Notes: generated by a model not told the origin, from the sequence alone. DNA of 64,000 bases from JAIQFF01 sp963725615 (GCA_963725615.1 CAVRZO010000006.1:1-64000); one strand, 5' to 3'. Numbered from the stretch's first letter, positions 9,250 to 17,825 are shown. A program made the numbers and translations.

Positions 9250-9690
9250 CTACTTGGTTGGTCGAGAATCGGCGATCGGCCCCAATCCTGCATTTTCCGC
9301 CACTGACTTCGCCAGTTTTGGAGAGGCAAATTCCAGCGCCATACCCACGTTTTTCAGCCGCAGCGTACTGACGACTGATTCTCCGCCTTCCTGATGAAGA
9401 ACCAGACTGCTGGAGCCGACGAAGTCGTCGTCAGAGACCGACTGCGGCAAGAGTATGGCCACGATGGGGCCACCAACCTGGCGGACGGTGACGCGCGCCG
9501 GCAAATCCTGGGAACTCAGCGAGAATGCGTAGTCCCCCGGCGGCAGCACGGCGTTGGCCCAGCGGACTTTGTGGGCCAGGCTGAATGTCCCGGTGGCGGT
9601 TTGGGCGTGGGCTGGAATTGCTGAAGCACTCACGGCAGCAATGGCCAGCAGCAGCAGTTTCAAAAGCGAGAATCTCCGAATTGATTTCAT
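9250..9690 (-). CDS. Small secreted protein of unknown function
   Basis: The start at 9690 is set by a strong AAGGAGATGAGGTC ribosome site; a longer frame exists but lacks one. The 146-residue product begins with a clear signal peptide (LLKLLLLAIAAVSASAIPAHA), then about 120 residues rich in beta-prone segments: LAHKVRWANAVLPPGDYAF, a V-x-VRQVGGPIVAILLP stretch and LVLHQEGGESVVSTLRL. I recognise no catalytic motif. Proteins of this shape are common single-gene features in Acidobacteriota genomes, probably periplasmic. No function is assigned. Confidence 0.75.
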   Translation of the reverse strand: MKSIRRFSLLKLLLLAIAAVSASAIPAHAQTATGTFSLAHKVRWANAVLPPGDYAFSLSSQDLPARVTVRQVGGPIVAILLPQSVSDDDFVGSSSLVLHQEGGESVVSTLRLKNVGMALEFASPKLAKSVAENAGLGPIADSRPTK

Positions 9691-10053
9691 GACCTCATCT
9701 CCTTTTAGGTTGTCGAGAGCAGACACACCAGCGCCCTACGCCGGATAGCGTCGCTCGCGGGGTTTTCGTTGGGACGACGAGGTCAAGAAACTACAGGCCG
9801 GAACAACAGGGGTGAAAAGCGGAACTTCAATGTCCGCACCACACCTTGCAATCAGTTTTTCGCAGGGTAGTGGACATTGCTACTGTGCCAGCTCATGCCG
9901 GCAGTGTCCAACTCAAAAAATGAATCACCCGGATTCACGTAGGCCCGGACGCCCTCGTCCGGGCGGGACAGCGCAGCTGGCCAGGGCTTGCGGAGCTGCG
10001 CTCCGCCGGGCGGGTGAGGCACCCGCCCCTACGTGGTCTGTGTGGCGCCCAAG
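9691..10053. repeat. Gene-free stretch with one GTAG-headed inverted repeat (9937-10036)
   Basis: No credible coding frame is present. From 9937 to 10036 two facing arms begin GTAG (at 9939 and, inverted, near 10029) and carry gcccggac/gtccgggc and gggcgggtg/cacccgccc palindromes, with a cagcgcagctg-type core between. The part near 9691-9800 should hold the promoter of the secreted-protein gene on the minus strand. Confidence 0.6.
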
Positions 10054-10079
10054 GAAAAAGGCCGCCCGCGGGCGGCCTT
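10054..10079 (-). terminator. Intrinsic terminator of the regulator gene
   Basis: On the minus strand an 11-bp self-complementary stem (AAGGCCGCCC with its complement) runs directly into TTTTTCC, 20 bases after the stop codon of the response-regulator-like gene. Confidence 0.85.
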
Positions 10080-10098
10080 CCCAGAACCAACACTTATT

Positions 10099-10773
10099 TT
10101 ACGACGTGACCCCGGCTCCTGCCTGGGGCGTGGCCGCGGCTGCAGTCGCCGCCGCTGCTTCGTTCAGAATCCGGTGATGAATAGTGAATAGCGCCAGCTC
10201 CAGCCGATCGGAAACTCCGATCTTGTCATAGACGTTGCGCAGGTAGTTCTTGATCACCTGCTCGGTGGTTCCCAACTGCGAAGCGATTTCCTTGTTCTTA
10301 TAGCCCTGCACGATCAGAGCGACGATGCGCAGCTCTTTCGCGGTCAAGCGGTCGCGCACCCGCAGTCCGACCATATCGTTTTCGGTGAGCTCACTCGGCA
10401 CGGCAATATCCTGCACCCAGTTCTCGCCGCGCGCCACCTTGCGGACGCAATCAACCAGCGCCGCGCTGGTTACGTTGCGGTAGACCACGCCGTTGGCGCC
10501 CGCGCCCATGTAGCGCTGCGCGCTCTCACCTGTGTCGGCCAGCACCACTACGCGGGTCTTGGCTTTGTTGGCAGCGAGCAGAATGCCGTTGAAATCCGAG
10601 TGAAACCCGCCAGCCACGACCAGAACGGCGGCGCGAAATTTGTCCAGGGCCATAAACATCTGCTCCTGGGTTTGCGCCTGCGCCACAATGCGCATTTCGT
10701 CTTCGACCGCCAGCACTTTGGCGATGCCTGCCCGGAAGATGGCTTGATTGTCGGCCAGAATCAATTTCAGCAT
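10099..10773 (-). CDS. NarL/FixJ-type regulator with degenerate receiver domain
   Basis: The 224-residue protein has the layout of a NarL-type response regulator: receiver fold (1-120) and a LuxR-type helix-turn-helix (about 140-205, RLTAKELRIVALIVQGYKNK, IASQLGTTEQVIKNYLRNVY). The receiver lacks key residues. The phospho-acceptor Asp that follows beta-3 is Ala54 (AVLVVAGG), the acidic pair is DN at 8-9 and the conserved Lys is Arg99 (VYRN). It is therefore probably not switched by phosphorylation. An Ala/Thr-rich tail ends the protein. It lies 18 nt behind a PilZ gene with a GAGGAG ribosome site, so the two form an operon. Confidence 0.88.
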   Translation of the reverse strand: MLKLILADNQAIFRAGIAKVLAVEDEMRIVAQAQTQEQMFMALDKFRAAVLVVAGGFHSDFNGILLAANKAKTRVVVLADTGESAQRYMGAGANGVVYRNVTSAALVDCVRKVARGENWVQDIAVPSELTENDMVGLRVRDRLTAKELRIVALIVQGYKNKEIASQLGTTEQVIKNYLRNVYDKIGVSDRLELALFTIHHRILNEAAAATAAAATPQAGAGVTS

Positions 10774-10791
10774 CTCTTCAGCTCCTCGCCT

Positions 10792-11163
10792 CTAGTGGCG
10801 AACGAAATCATAGGAGTCGATCACGCAGGCCACGCCGCGTGCCTCCGTGGGACTGCCGCCGGCGGGTTCGTCGGTGCGCACAACACGACCCCGGCACTGG
10901 ATGACCACGCCTTCTTTGGCACCTGTCATCTCGGGCGGTAAAGTAATCTCAAATTCGACGGTGGAGCCCATCTCAAGAGCGGCGTCCGCTTTGATGTACA
11001 CGCCGGCAGCACTCAGGTTTCCGGTGAGACCGCTGTGCTCGCCGCCGCCTTCTTCTTTGTGGATCTTTATCGGTAGTTCCAGAGGAAATCGCTTCCCCGT
11101 CCGCGCGTCGGACACAAAGCCTCCTCGCTCCTGCCCATTTCCAGCTGCGAAACCCAACGGCAT
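10792..11163 (-). CDS. PilZ domain protein
   Basis: A single PilZ domain fills this 123-residue protein. RTGKRFPLELPIKI is the basic motif region and NLSAAGVYI matches the second (N/D)-x-S-x-x-G motif that together bind cyclic di-GMP in canonical members. The first motif is weaker than the RxxxR consensus, so ligand binding is not certain. It begins at ATG 11163 behind AAGGAAA and is the first gene of a two-gene operon with the degenerate NarL-type regulator. Confidence 0.8.
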   Translation of the reverse strand: MPLGFAAGNGQERGGFVSDARTGKRFPLELPIKIHKEEGGGEHSGLTGNLSAAGVYIKADAALEMGSTVEFEITLPPEMTGAKEGVVIQCRGRVVRTDEPAGGSPTEARGVACVIDSYDFVRH

Positions 11164-11443
11164 GCCGGATTTCCTTGAATGAAGCCAGAACGATCTGCTT
11201 GCGCGGTTATATCACGGAAGACACCCCCCGGAACAGCCTGATAAGGGCCCCCCCAAGGGTAGGAACTAGGTTCCCCCTGAACTCGAGACCAAATTCTCCT
11301 CCGCCTCGTTGCCAAATTGTCGGCTGGAAACCGCACCATTCTTGGGCGCGAGATACGGCCTTTCGTCCCGCTCCAAATGAAATTCCTCGGCTATTCTGTT
11401 CTCCAAGCAAACCTAGCCCTCTGATTGGCACCAAAGACTGCTT

Positions 11444-12076
11444 ATGAAACCAAGGCCCGGACATTTCCTTGCCGTTCTGCTGGTGGTGACCGCCAGCGCT
11501 GCGGCTCAGAGGCTGGACCAACCCGCGAACGCTTTCGTAAATACCTCCCCCTCGTATCAACCGATCACTGGCAGACAACGATTGAACTGGGCGGTCCAGA
11601 GCACGGTCGGTCCGGTAAGCCTCACCGCCGGCTTGTTCTCGGCGGGCTTCGGCACCGCCATGAACCGTCCCCGGGAGTACGGTCCGCACTGGGAGGGTTT
11701 CGACAAACGCTACGGGATGCGGTTCACCGGCATCGCTACCGGCAACCTTATGGAGGCGTCGGTTGGCTCCCTGTGGGGAGAGGATCCCAGATACTTCCGC
11801 GCCACCGGCCAGTCGGTCAAAGGACGGATCAAGAACGTCATTGTGATGACTTTCGTCGCGCGCCAGGCTGACGGAGAACTGGCCCCGGCCTATGCCCGAT
11901 ACGCCGGTATCGCCGGCAACAATTTCATCTCCAACACCTGGCGGGCGGACAGCGAGTCCGGCCTTGGCGACGCCTGTCTGCGGACCGCGCTCGGTTTTGC
12001 CGGACGGATGGGCGGCAACGCCTTTGCCGAGTTCTGGCCCACCCTGACCAGGCACCTGTTTCACAAACACCGCTGA
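11444..12076 (+). CDS. Exported protein of unknown function
   Basis: The 210-residue product starts with a signal peptide (HFLAVLLVVTASAAAQ). The mature part is glycine- and alanine-rich with alternating small and aromatic residues (SAGFGTAMNRPREYGPHWEGF, GIATGNLMEASVGSLWGEDPRYF, GGNAFAEFWPTL), compatible with an outer-membrane or envelope-associated fold. I recognise no enzymatic motif. It is divergent from the PilZ-regulator operon, with 280 bases between that must hold both promoters; no hexamer pair was convincing there. A family of similar small exported proteins is known to me from Acidobacteriota only in general terms, so the function is open. Confidence 0.7.
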   Translation: MKPRPGHFLAVLLVVTASAAAQRLDQPANAFVNTSPSYQPITGRQRLNWAVQSTVGPVSLTAGLFSAGFGTAMNRPREYGPHWEGFDKRYGMRFTGIATGNLMEASVGSLWGEDPRYFRATGQSVKGRIKNVIVMTFVARQADGELAPAYARYAGIAGNNFISNTWRADSESGLGDACLRTALGFAGRMGGNAFAEFWPTLTRHLFHKHR

Positions 12077-12249
12077 CCAGGCAATAAATCCGGATTTGCC
12101 TGTCGCGCAGCCGCGAGGAAGCTTTGCTGCAAGTAAGAGAGAAGCGCGGGTGGAGCGACGGGCGACCTCGCCCGTCAGGTCACAGTCCCGTGACAACGGG
12201 AGCGATGGGTTCCGCTTTGCGACCTTTGCGGGTTCCTTTGCGATCCAGA

Positions 12250-14028
12250 TCAGAAGGCGCTTCCGCCGCCGCCGCCGAAGCCGCCTCCTGAAAATCCGCC
12301 TCCACCGCCACCCCCAAAGCCTGAGCCGCTCGAACTCGAGCGCGGTGCGGACACGAATACCTGGTGCATGTCCGACGCCATGCTGTGCATCGAACTGGAG
12401 AAGAAGACGGGATTGAAGCCGGTCATCCCGTTGGGCGAGACATACCAACTCGGAGGGTTCTGAATAATTCCGGCAAAGGCCTGCGCCCAGTGGTACTCCA
12501 CGCCCAGCGCCATGGCATAGGGCAGGTATTTTTCAAATGTATCGGGGGGCATGCGCTTGAGGCGGTCCGCGTCCACCCGGTTCATAAACTCCTGAAAACC
12601 CAGTACTGCAACCCGGGTGCGGCCGCCCTGCAAGGTCTTGGCTGACATCTGGCGCGCGAACAACCACCAGATAATCGCAGAGACGATGCCGCAAGCAATG
12701 AGAAGGACAACCGAGTTGAAAACAGCCTTGTAACCGGTGAACTGCGAGATGAGAAATGGAGCAACAATCACGAGAGCGGCAACAATGCTGTAGCCATTGG
12801 CTGAATCAGGATCGAGCAGGTACATGCCTTTGTTCTTGAGCGCCGCCTTGATGTCCTGCTGGATCATCGGGATCGCGGTATAGAAGCGGTTCTTGAGGCT
12901 GGATAGTTTGGTCTGCTCTCCGCCGGCGAAAATATTTTCCATCATCACTCGTTCGTGAGGCGCCAGACCCTGCCATTCAGTCGCCGGCTTGAGCGAATGA
13001 AAGACGTAATCCCTGGAATGGAAGATCAGCAGAGTCGTGTCTACCGTCTCTTCAATCTTCACGTAACCTCGTACTGCCAGGTCCACGATCGTGGAGGTAA
13101 TGTCGCGGGGATGAATGGTGTCATCAATCAGCGTTCCCGCCTCGGCGGGAGAAATGCCGGGCGGAGGCTCGTACATGGGCGCAACCGAACGCCCGGGATC
13201 GGGATCGCGGCCCTTGTACCACCACAGCACGAACATCACGCCGAACGTCACGAACGGCAAAAACACAATAGGATTGCTGCCCAGAAACCAAAAAAATCGA
13301 GTGATTGCCCCGGGCTCTTTCAGAATGCCTTTGGGAATGAAGATGTCTATCGTCATTCCCCCGCGCATGGGCAGCGGGTTGGTGGTCTCGAAGGCCACGT
13401 CGGCGCCGTTAACTTCGGATGTGACATCGCGCTCCGCCGATCCGTACACGCCGGTAAACGCCTGCGCCCGTAACCTTCCGGCTGCCGCCTTGGGCAAGTA
13501 AACATGCGCCTCGGCGTGATCAATCGGCACCGGCCAGTCGTTGCCGGTGACATTCCAGTAAAACTCGTCGTGATCTTCGAAATAACGGATGCCGTTGCGA
13601 ACGGTGTAGCTGATCTCGACCGTACGCGTGGCGTCCACCGCATCGGGAATGTAGATTTTCAGGTCGCGGTAACCGCCGGAGGTTTTGGATTCGTACTTCA
13701 GCTTCTGGCCGGCGGCGTCAGTGACCGTCGTGACATCCAGGAACAACGTGTAGTTCGTACCCCGAGGACCGGGATACTCGACAGGAATCGTACGGTGGAT
13801 GCCGTGCCACTGGCCGATGAAGACGAGGTTAATGCGCTCCTTGACCACGGCCGAGCCATCTTCACCGATCAAGATGGCGTCCGAGAAGTCGGCGATTCGC
13901 CAGCTCTGTGCGAAGAGCGGAGTTCCAGCGCATAACACCCAGATGACCAGGAAAAGGCTTTGGGTGGAGCAGCGCTTCAGCGCTGCAATCAAGCCCCGAG
14001 AACGACCCGCTTTAGCCGCTGGGGCCAT
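12250..14028 (-). CDS. DUF2207 membrane protein with glycine-rich tail
   Basis: The 592-residue protein has a signal peptide (LFLVIWVLCAGTPLFAQ), a DUF2207 extracytoplasmic domain (about 45-245, starting SWRIADFSDAILIGEDGSAVV), membrane segments near 255-275 and 430-475, and a tail from about 565 of almost only Gly, Ser and Phe ending GGSAF. DUF2207/YciQ proteins commonly sit beside lemA, as here. The first 20 or so codons (APAAKAGRSRGLIAALKRC) are encoded by one arm of the repeat 13962-14120, and no other ATG or GTG start is available before the signal peptide. The role is probably in the cell envelope; the mechanism is unknown. Confidence 0.85.
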   Translation of the reverse strand: MAPAAKAGRSRGLIAALKRCSTQSLFLVIWVLCAGTPLFAQSWRIADFSDAILIGEDGSAVVKERINLVFIGQWHGIHRTIPVEYPGPRGTNYTLFLDVTTVTDAAGQKLKYESKTSGGYRDLKIYIPDAVDATRTVEISYTVRNGIRYFEDHDEFYWNVTGNDWPVPIDHAEAHVYLPKAAAGRLRAQAFTGVYGSAERDVTSEVNGADVAFETTNPLPMRGGMTIDIFIPKGILKEPGAITRFFWFLGSNPIVFLPFVTFGVMFVLWWYKGRDPDPGRSVAPMYEPPPGISPAEAGTLIDDTIHPRDITSTIVDLAVRGYVKIEETVDTTLLIFHSRDYVFHSLKPATEWQGLAPHERVMMENIFAGGEQTKLSSLKNRFYTAIPMIQQDIKAALKNKGMYLLDPDSANGYSIVAALVIVAPFLISQFTGYKAVFNSVVLLIACGIVSAIIWWLFARQMSAKTLQGGRTRVAVLGFQEFMNRVDADRLKRMPPDTFEKYLPYAMALGVEYHWAQAFAGIIQNPPSWYVSPNGMTGFNPVFFSSSMHSMASDMHQVFVSAPRSSSSGSGFGGGGGGGFSGGGFGGGGGSAF

Positions 14029-14120
14029 TGACGTTAGGAAACAGATAGGAAAGTACCTCAGCGGCTGAAGCCGCTATTTAAAATCAAGCCTTCACGCAGC
14101 GCTGAAGCGCTGCTCCACCC
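13962..14120. repeat. Inverted repeat of the gcgcttcagcgctg family
   Basis: Arms 13962-13985 and 14097-14120 are perfect 24-nt inverted copies. A second inner pair (gctttagccgctgg and cctcagcggctgaagccgc) lies between them. The element separates lemA from the DUF2207 gene and one arm codes for the latter's N-terminus. Confidence 0.85.
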
Positions 14121-14139
14121 GAGGTCAGCCGCTTCGTCG

Positions 14140-14685
14140 CTAGAACTTCACTGCCACCGGCTCGCGGTCGGCCGCGGCGACCTCGAAGAACTGGCGCTGT
14201 TGGAAGCCGAACATCCCGGCAAGAATATTCGTCGGGAATGACTGAATCTTGGTATTCAAGTCACGCACCACGGCGTTGTAATAGCGGCGCGCGTTCTGGA
14301 TCGTGTCTTCGGTCTGGCTGAGCGAGCCCTGCAACTGGGTAAACTCTTCGGAAGCTTTCAGCTGGGGATAGTTTTCCGCCACCGCGAACAGGCTTTTCAG
14401 CGCGCCGCTAAGCTGGTTCTCGGCTGCAGCCTTTTCGCCGGGCGTCGTAGCCTGCATGGCCTGCGAGCGGAATTTCGCAATGTTCTCGAACGTGCTTTTC
14501 TCGTGGGTGGCATAACCTTTCACCGTCTCGACCAGATTGGGGATCAGGTCGTGCCTGCGTTTCAGCTGCACATCAATGTCCGACCACGCGTTGTCGCAGC
14601 GGACGCGCAATTGCACCAGGCTGTTGTACATCCCAACCAGCAGGACGACGATCACCACCAGAATGCCCAGGAAGATCAGAGCCAT
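14140..14685 (-). CDS. lemA: LemA family protein
   Basis: The start at 14685 is behind AAGGGAG; the upstream in-frame ATG has none. The 181-residue product has one N-terminal membrane helix (ALIFLGILVVIVVLLVG) and the LemA helical bundle with NAWSDIDVQLKRRHDLIPNL, ENYPQLKA and RYYNAVVRDLN, ending with FGFQQRQFFEVA. LemA proteins are membrane-anchored and face the outside; their biochemical role is unsettled. It is first in an operon with the DUF2207 gene. A second lemA lies at 61122-61733. Confidence 0.92.
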   Translation of the reverse strand: MALIFLGILVVIVVLLVGMYNSLVQLRVRCDNAWSDIDVQLKRRHDLIPNLVETVKGYATHEKSTFENIAKFRSQAMQATTPGEKAAAENQLSGALKSLFAVAENYPQLKASEEFTQLQGSLSQTEDTIQNARRYYNAVVRDLNTKIQSFPTNILAGMFGFQQRQFFEVAAADREPVAVKF

Positions 14686-14881
14686 AACGTCTCCCTTGCG
14701 TGAAAATGGGGAACAGGGGCGACGGTAGCACACGGCGCACTCCGGTGCAATCGCCCGGTCCCCTCCCGTGGTCGTGCAATTTGAAAATCCCCAAAGAATC
14801 GGGTGGGGGCCGCAAACTGCACTACGGGCGCCTGCGACTTGGAATTAGGCAGTATCGAGGTGTGGCTCCCTCAGTTTAAAA

Positions 14882-15892
14882 TTGCTTCGAGGTGGAATTA
14901 TCGGCTACGCAAGGAACTTCGCGAAGGGGCTGCCTGTTTTATTGATCTCCTTGTCGACACTGGTCGCCCATGCCCAGACCTGCCTGACGACGAGCGATAT
15001 GGAAGAGGTCACCGCCTCGGCGCTGGTCGGCACGGCGACGCGCTTCTACGACATGGCCGCGCGGGGAGACTCGGCAGCGTTGCGGCAGAATGCGATCGCC
15101 AGCCTGGCCTCGGATTTTTCTGGCATTGAAAACGCGGTAAAGGAGAACCAGGCGAATCTGACGGGAGTCCGGCCCGTGGCGCGGCCGGCTTTCCTGCTCA
15201 AAGCCGAGGGGACGGCGCCGCTCGAGCGCGCCGAGTTCCTGTGCGGAGTGTTCGGAGCCCGGGGACAGACTCGCGACAGCGCGGTTTTTGTCATTCCCAA
15301 TCTGCCGCCGGGCAATTACGGCATCGTCACGCTCGACGCCGCTTCTCCGCAGGGCGCGTACACGGTGTCTTTTGTCTTGCAACAACAAGGGAACGACTGG
15401 AAATTGGGTGGCTTCTACGCCAAGCCATCGCAGATTGCCGGCCACGATGGCGACTGGTTTGCCACCCAGGCACGTGAATTCAAAAGCAAGGGGCGCCTCC
15501 GGAATGCCTGGCTTTATTTTGGCGAGGCGCGAGAACTACTGGTCCCCGTACCCTTCATGGCCACCGCCACAACCGATAAACTGTACGACGAGATGCAGGC
15601 GGTCAAGCCGGCGGACCTGCCTCCCCTGGATCTGGCAGCGGGCGGGAAGACTTTCAAAATCACTGACCTGTTTCCCGTCCCGGTGGGGCACGACTTTGAC
15701 CTGGTGGTGAAGTACCAATCCGCGGATGTCTCCGACTCGGGAAAGACTTTTCAGGACAACCTGGCAGTCATGAAAGCGCTGCTGGCGAAATATCCGGAGT
15801 TTCGCGATGCCTTTGGAGGAATTGTTGTTCGCGCCGTCGAGCCATCGGGAAAGGACTACGGGTCCATGCTGCCGATGAAAGACATAAAGTAG
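14882..15892 (+). CDS. Exported protein of unknown function
   Basis: The frame has no ATG near its beginning; TTG at 14882 gives 336 residues with a signal peptide (GLPVLLISLSTLVAHAQ). The mature protein contains a segment resembling a nuclear-transport-factor-like helix-strand unit (ATRFYDMAARGDSAALRQ), a beta-rich middle (NYGIVTLDAASPQGAYTVSFVLQQ, WKLGGFYAKP) and a C-terminal helical part. I know similar proteins only as uncharacterised acidobacterial secreted proteins. It is convergent with the DNA ligase gene, and its stop codon touches the repeat between them. Confidence 0.72.
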   Translation: MLRGGIIGYARNFAKGLPVLLISLSTLVAHAQTCLTTSDMEEVTASALVGTATRFYDMAARGDSAALRQNAIASLASDFSGIENAVKENQANLTGVRPVARPAFLLKAEGTAPLERAEFLCGVFGARGQTRDSAVFVIPNLPPGNYGIVTLDAASPQGAYTVSFVLQQQGNDWKLGGFYAKPSQIAGHDGDWFATQAREFKSKGRLRNAWLYFGEARELLVPVPFMATATTDKLYDEMQAVKPADLPPLDLAAGGKTFKITDLFPVPVGHDFDLVVKYQSADVSDSGKTFQDNLAVMKALLAKYPEFRDAFGGIVVRAVEPSGKDYGSMLPMKDIK

Positions 15893-15957
15893 TTTCCAGT
15901 TTCCAGTTTCTCGTTCTTTTGGTTTTGCAAACCGGAAACTAGAAACTGGAAACTGCC
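15890..15957. repeat. Inverted repeat of the gtttccagtttcc family between convergent stops
   Basis: Arms tagtttccagtttccag and ctggaaactgcc face each other, separated by a ggttttgc/gcaaacc core. The plus-strand gene's TAG (15890-15892) and the minus-strand ligase gene's TAG (15939-15941) both lie in or at the edge of this element, so it supplies both ends and could act as a two-way terminator. Confidence 0.8.
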
Positions 15958-17780
15958 AAGACACATTCCTTCGGGTCTTTGTCTTCCCTCAGTCGAAGAA
16001 AGACTGGAGCGCGCAACTTCATGCCACCTTCCGCGCTTTCGTGGGTCCATTCCGTGAACTTGATTTCTGCGACCAGTTCAGGCTTCACCCAGTGCACGGT
16101 TCGCAACGCTTCCACACCGTTGGGGAAGGGACTGCGCTTGGTTTCGAGCTTCTTGAGCGCTTGCCAGACCTCTTTCAGCATGGCCTGATCGAAGCCTGTG
16201 CCCGCCTGACCAACATGAATGAGCTCTCCCTTTTTGTCATACAGGCCCAGAACGATAGAACCGAAGTACGAACGGCTACCCTCGGGATCGGTGTACCCGC
16301 CGATGACGCAGTCGAGAGTCTGCGTAATCTTGATCTTGAGCCACTCGCGGGTGCGGCGCTCCTCGTAGACACTGCTTCGCCGCTTGGCCAGAATGCCTTC
16401 GAGTCCCTTTTGTTTGGCCACATCGAACAGCGCCTTGCCTTGGGAGAAATGATCGGAGTAGCGAACGGGGCCATCCAGTCCGGTAATTTTCGCCAGCAGA
16501 CCTTTGCGCTCTTCCAGGGAAACTCGACGCAGGTCGTAGCCGTCGAGATAGAGCAGATCGAAGACGTAGTACAGCACGGAAATCTCCTGGCGCGAAGCCA
16601 CGCGACGCCCGCCCGCCCGAATCCCGGTACGCTGCTGCATCAAGCTGAATGACGATCGGCCCTGTTCGTCGAGCGCCGCGATTTCGCCGTCGAGAATAGC
16701 AGTCTCCGCCTTGATGAAAGAAGGAATGTTGTGCAGTTCGGGATATTGGGCCGTGAGGTCGTTTTGATTGCGCGACACCAGACGAACCTTGCCCTCGGCG
16801 ATGAAGGCAATGGCGCGGTAACCGTCCCACTTTATTTCGAACAGCCATTCGGGATCGTCGAAGGGGTCGTCGACGGAAGTGGCCAGCATGGGATGAATCG
16901 CGGTGGGCATGGGACGCTTGACGCTGCCTGCTAAATCTTCAACCACGGAGGACACCGAGGACGCTAAGGAAGACTTCTTGTTCCCGCGACCCTTGCCATT
17001 CGCAGAACTCGCTATGGCTTTATCTTTTTCGTTTTTTTTTACTCCCTGTTTCTCTGTGTCCTCTGTGGTTAGTTTCGCCTTGCTCTTCTTATCAAACTTG
17101 GCGATCGCATCGGCCAGCCAGGGCGCCTTCACTGCTCCACGCGACGCCGGACGGCTACTCGTCCATTGCTTCGAGCCTGCGTCGCCCGCGATATCCGCCA
17201 TGCTGCGGCCGGTCAGTGCCGACTCGTCGTACTGGTCAACGTCGTAGCCTTTCACTACCGCATCGTCCTGCTTCTTGATCAAAAGCCACTCTGTGCCCTT
17301 GGTACCGGGGCGGCGCGAGCGCATGTGGATCAGCGCGAAATCGCCATTGAGCTTCTTGCCATGCAGCCGGATCTTTAAATCGCCTTTCTTCAACATGGCC
17401 GAGGCTTCCGCATCAGTTCCGGGAACGAATTTTCCTTTTACCGGCTCGGGCGACAGCGGTTCCCAGGTACCTACGTCCCAGACCATCACTGTACCGGCGC
17501 CATAGTTGCCTTCAGGGATGGTGCCCTCGAAATCAAAGTAAGAAACGGGATGGTCTTCGACCTGCATGGCCAGCCGCTTATCGGCGGGGTCGAGGGAAGG
17601 ACCTTTGGGGACGGCCCATGACTTCAGTACGCCTTCCATCTCCAAACGGAAATCGTAGTGCAGCCGCGTGGCACGGTGTTTCTGCACCACAAAGCGGTGC
17701 TTGGACTTTTTCTCCAGCTTGGGAGGGGGTTCGGGAGTCTCTTGAAAACGGCGCTTGCGTTTGTATTCGTCGAGGGACAC
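15939..17780 (-). CDS. ligD: LigD-type ATP-dependent DNA ligase (phosphoesterase + ligase)
   Basis: This 613-residue enzyme has the LigD 3'-phosphoesterase domain first (about 25-165, FVVQKHRATRLHYDFRLE, AVPKGPSLDP, HPVSYFDFEG) and an ATP-dependent ligase domain after a linker. The adenylated lysine is Lys317 in EIKWDG; DGEIAALD and SWLKIK-type motifs (REWLKIK) follow, then the OB fold. The primase/polymerase domain of full LigD is absent, as in several two-domain LigD proteins. It would seal breaks in non-homologous end joining with Ku, which is not in the window. The linker (about 236-285) is low-complexity and encoded by a dispersed repeat (see 16941-17070). The last residues come from the repeat at 15890-15957. 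Confidence 0.92.
   Translation of the reverse strand: MSLDEYKRKRRFQETPEPPPKLEKKSKHRFVVQKHRATRLHYDFRLEMEGVLKSWAVPKGPSLDPADKRLAMQVEDHPVSYFDFEGTIPEGNYGAGTVMVWDVGTWEPLSPEPVKGKFVPGTDAEASAMLKKGDLKIRLHGKKLNGDFALIHMRSRRPGTKGTEWLLIKKQDDAVVKGYDVDQYDESALTGRSMADIAGDAGSKQWTSSRPASRGAVKAPWLADAIAKFDKKSKAKLTTEDTEKQGVKKNEKDKAIASSANGKGRGNKKSSLASSVSSVVEDLAGSVKRPMPTAIHPMLATSVDDPFDDPEWLFEIKWDGYRAIAFIAEGKVRLVSRNQNDLTAQYPELHNIPSFIKAETAILDGEIAALDEQGRSSFSLMQQRTGIRAGGRRVASRQEISVLYYVFDLLYLDGYDLRRVSLEERKGLLAKITGLDGPVRYSDHFSQGKALFDVAKQKGLEGILAKRRSSVYEERRTREWLKIKITQTLDCVIGGYTDPEGSRSYFGSIVLGLYDKKGELIHVGQAGTGFDQAMLKEVWQALKKLETKRSPFPNGVEALRTVHWVKPELVAEIKFTEWTHESAEGGMKLRAPVFLRLREDKDPKECVLAVSSF
16941..17070. repeat. accacagaggacacagag-family inverted repeat inside ligD
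   Basis: Bases 16941-16959 (aaccacggaggacaccgag) and the complement of 17052-17070 (aaccacagaggacacagag) match at 17 of 19 positions in inverted orientation. The whole element is translated in frame as the linker of LigD, giving LTTEDTEK at one end and SVSSVVEDL at the other. Confidence 0.82.
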
Positions 17781-17825
17781 AGCGGTATTTTAGCCTTGCC
17801 GCGGTATCATTTGCCCTCCTTACTT

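Noticed and set aside
11207..12448. A 413-codon minus-strand frame over the exported protein gene at 11444-12076
   Set aside because: It overlaps the DUF2207 3' end and the promoter region, and the plus-strand frame has a signal peptide and better codon use.
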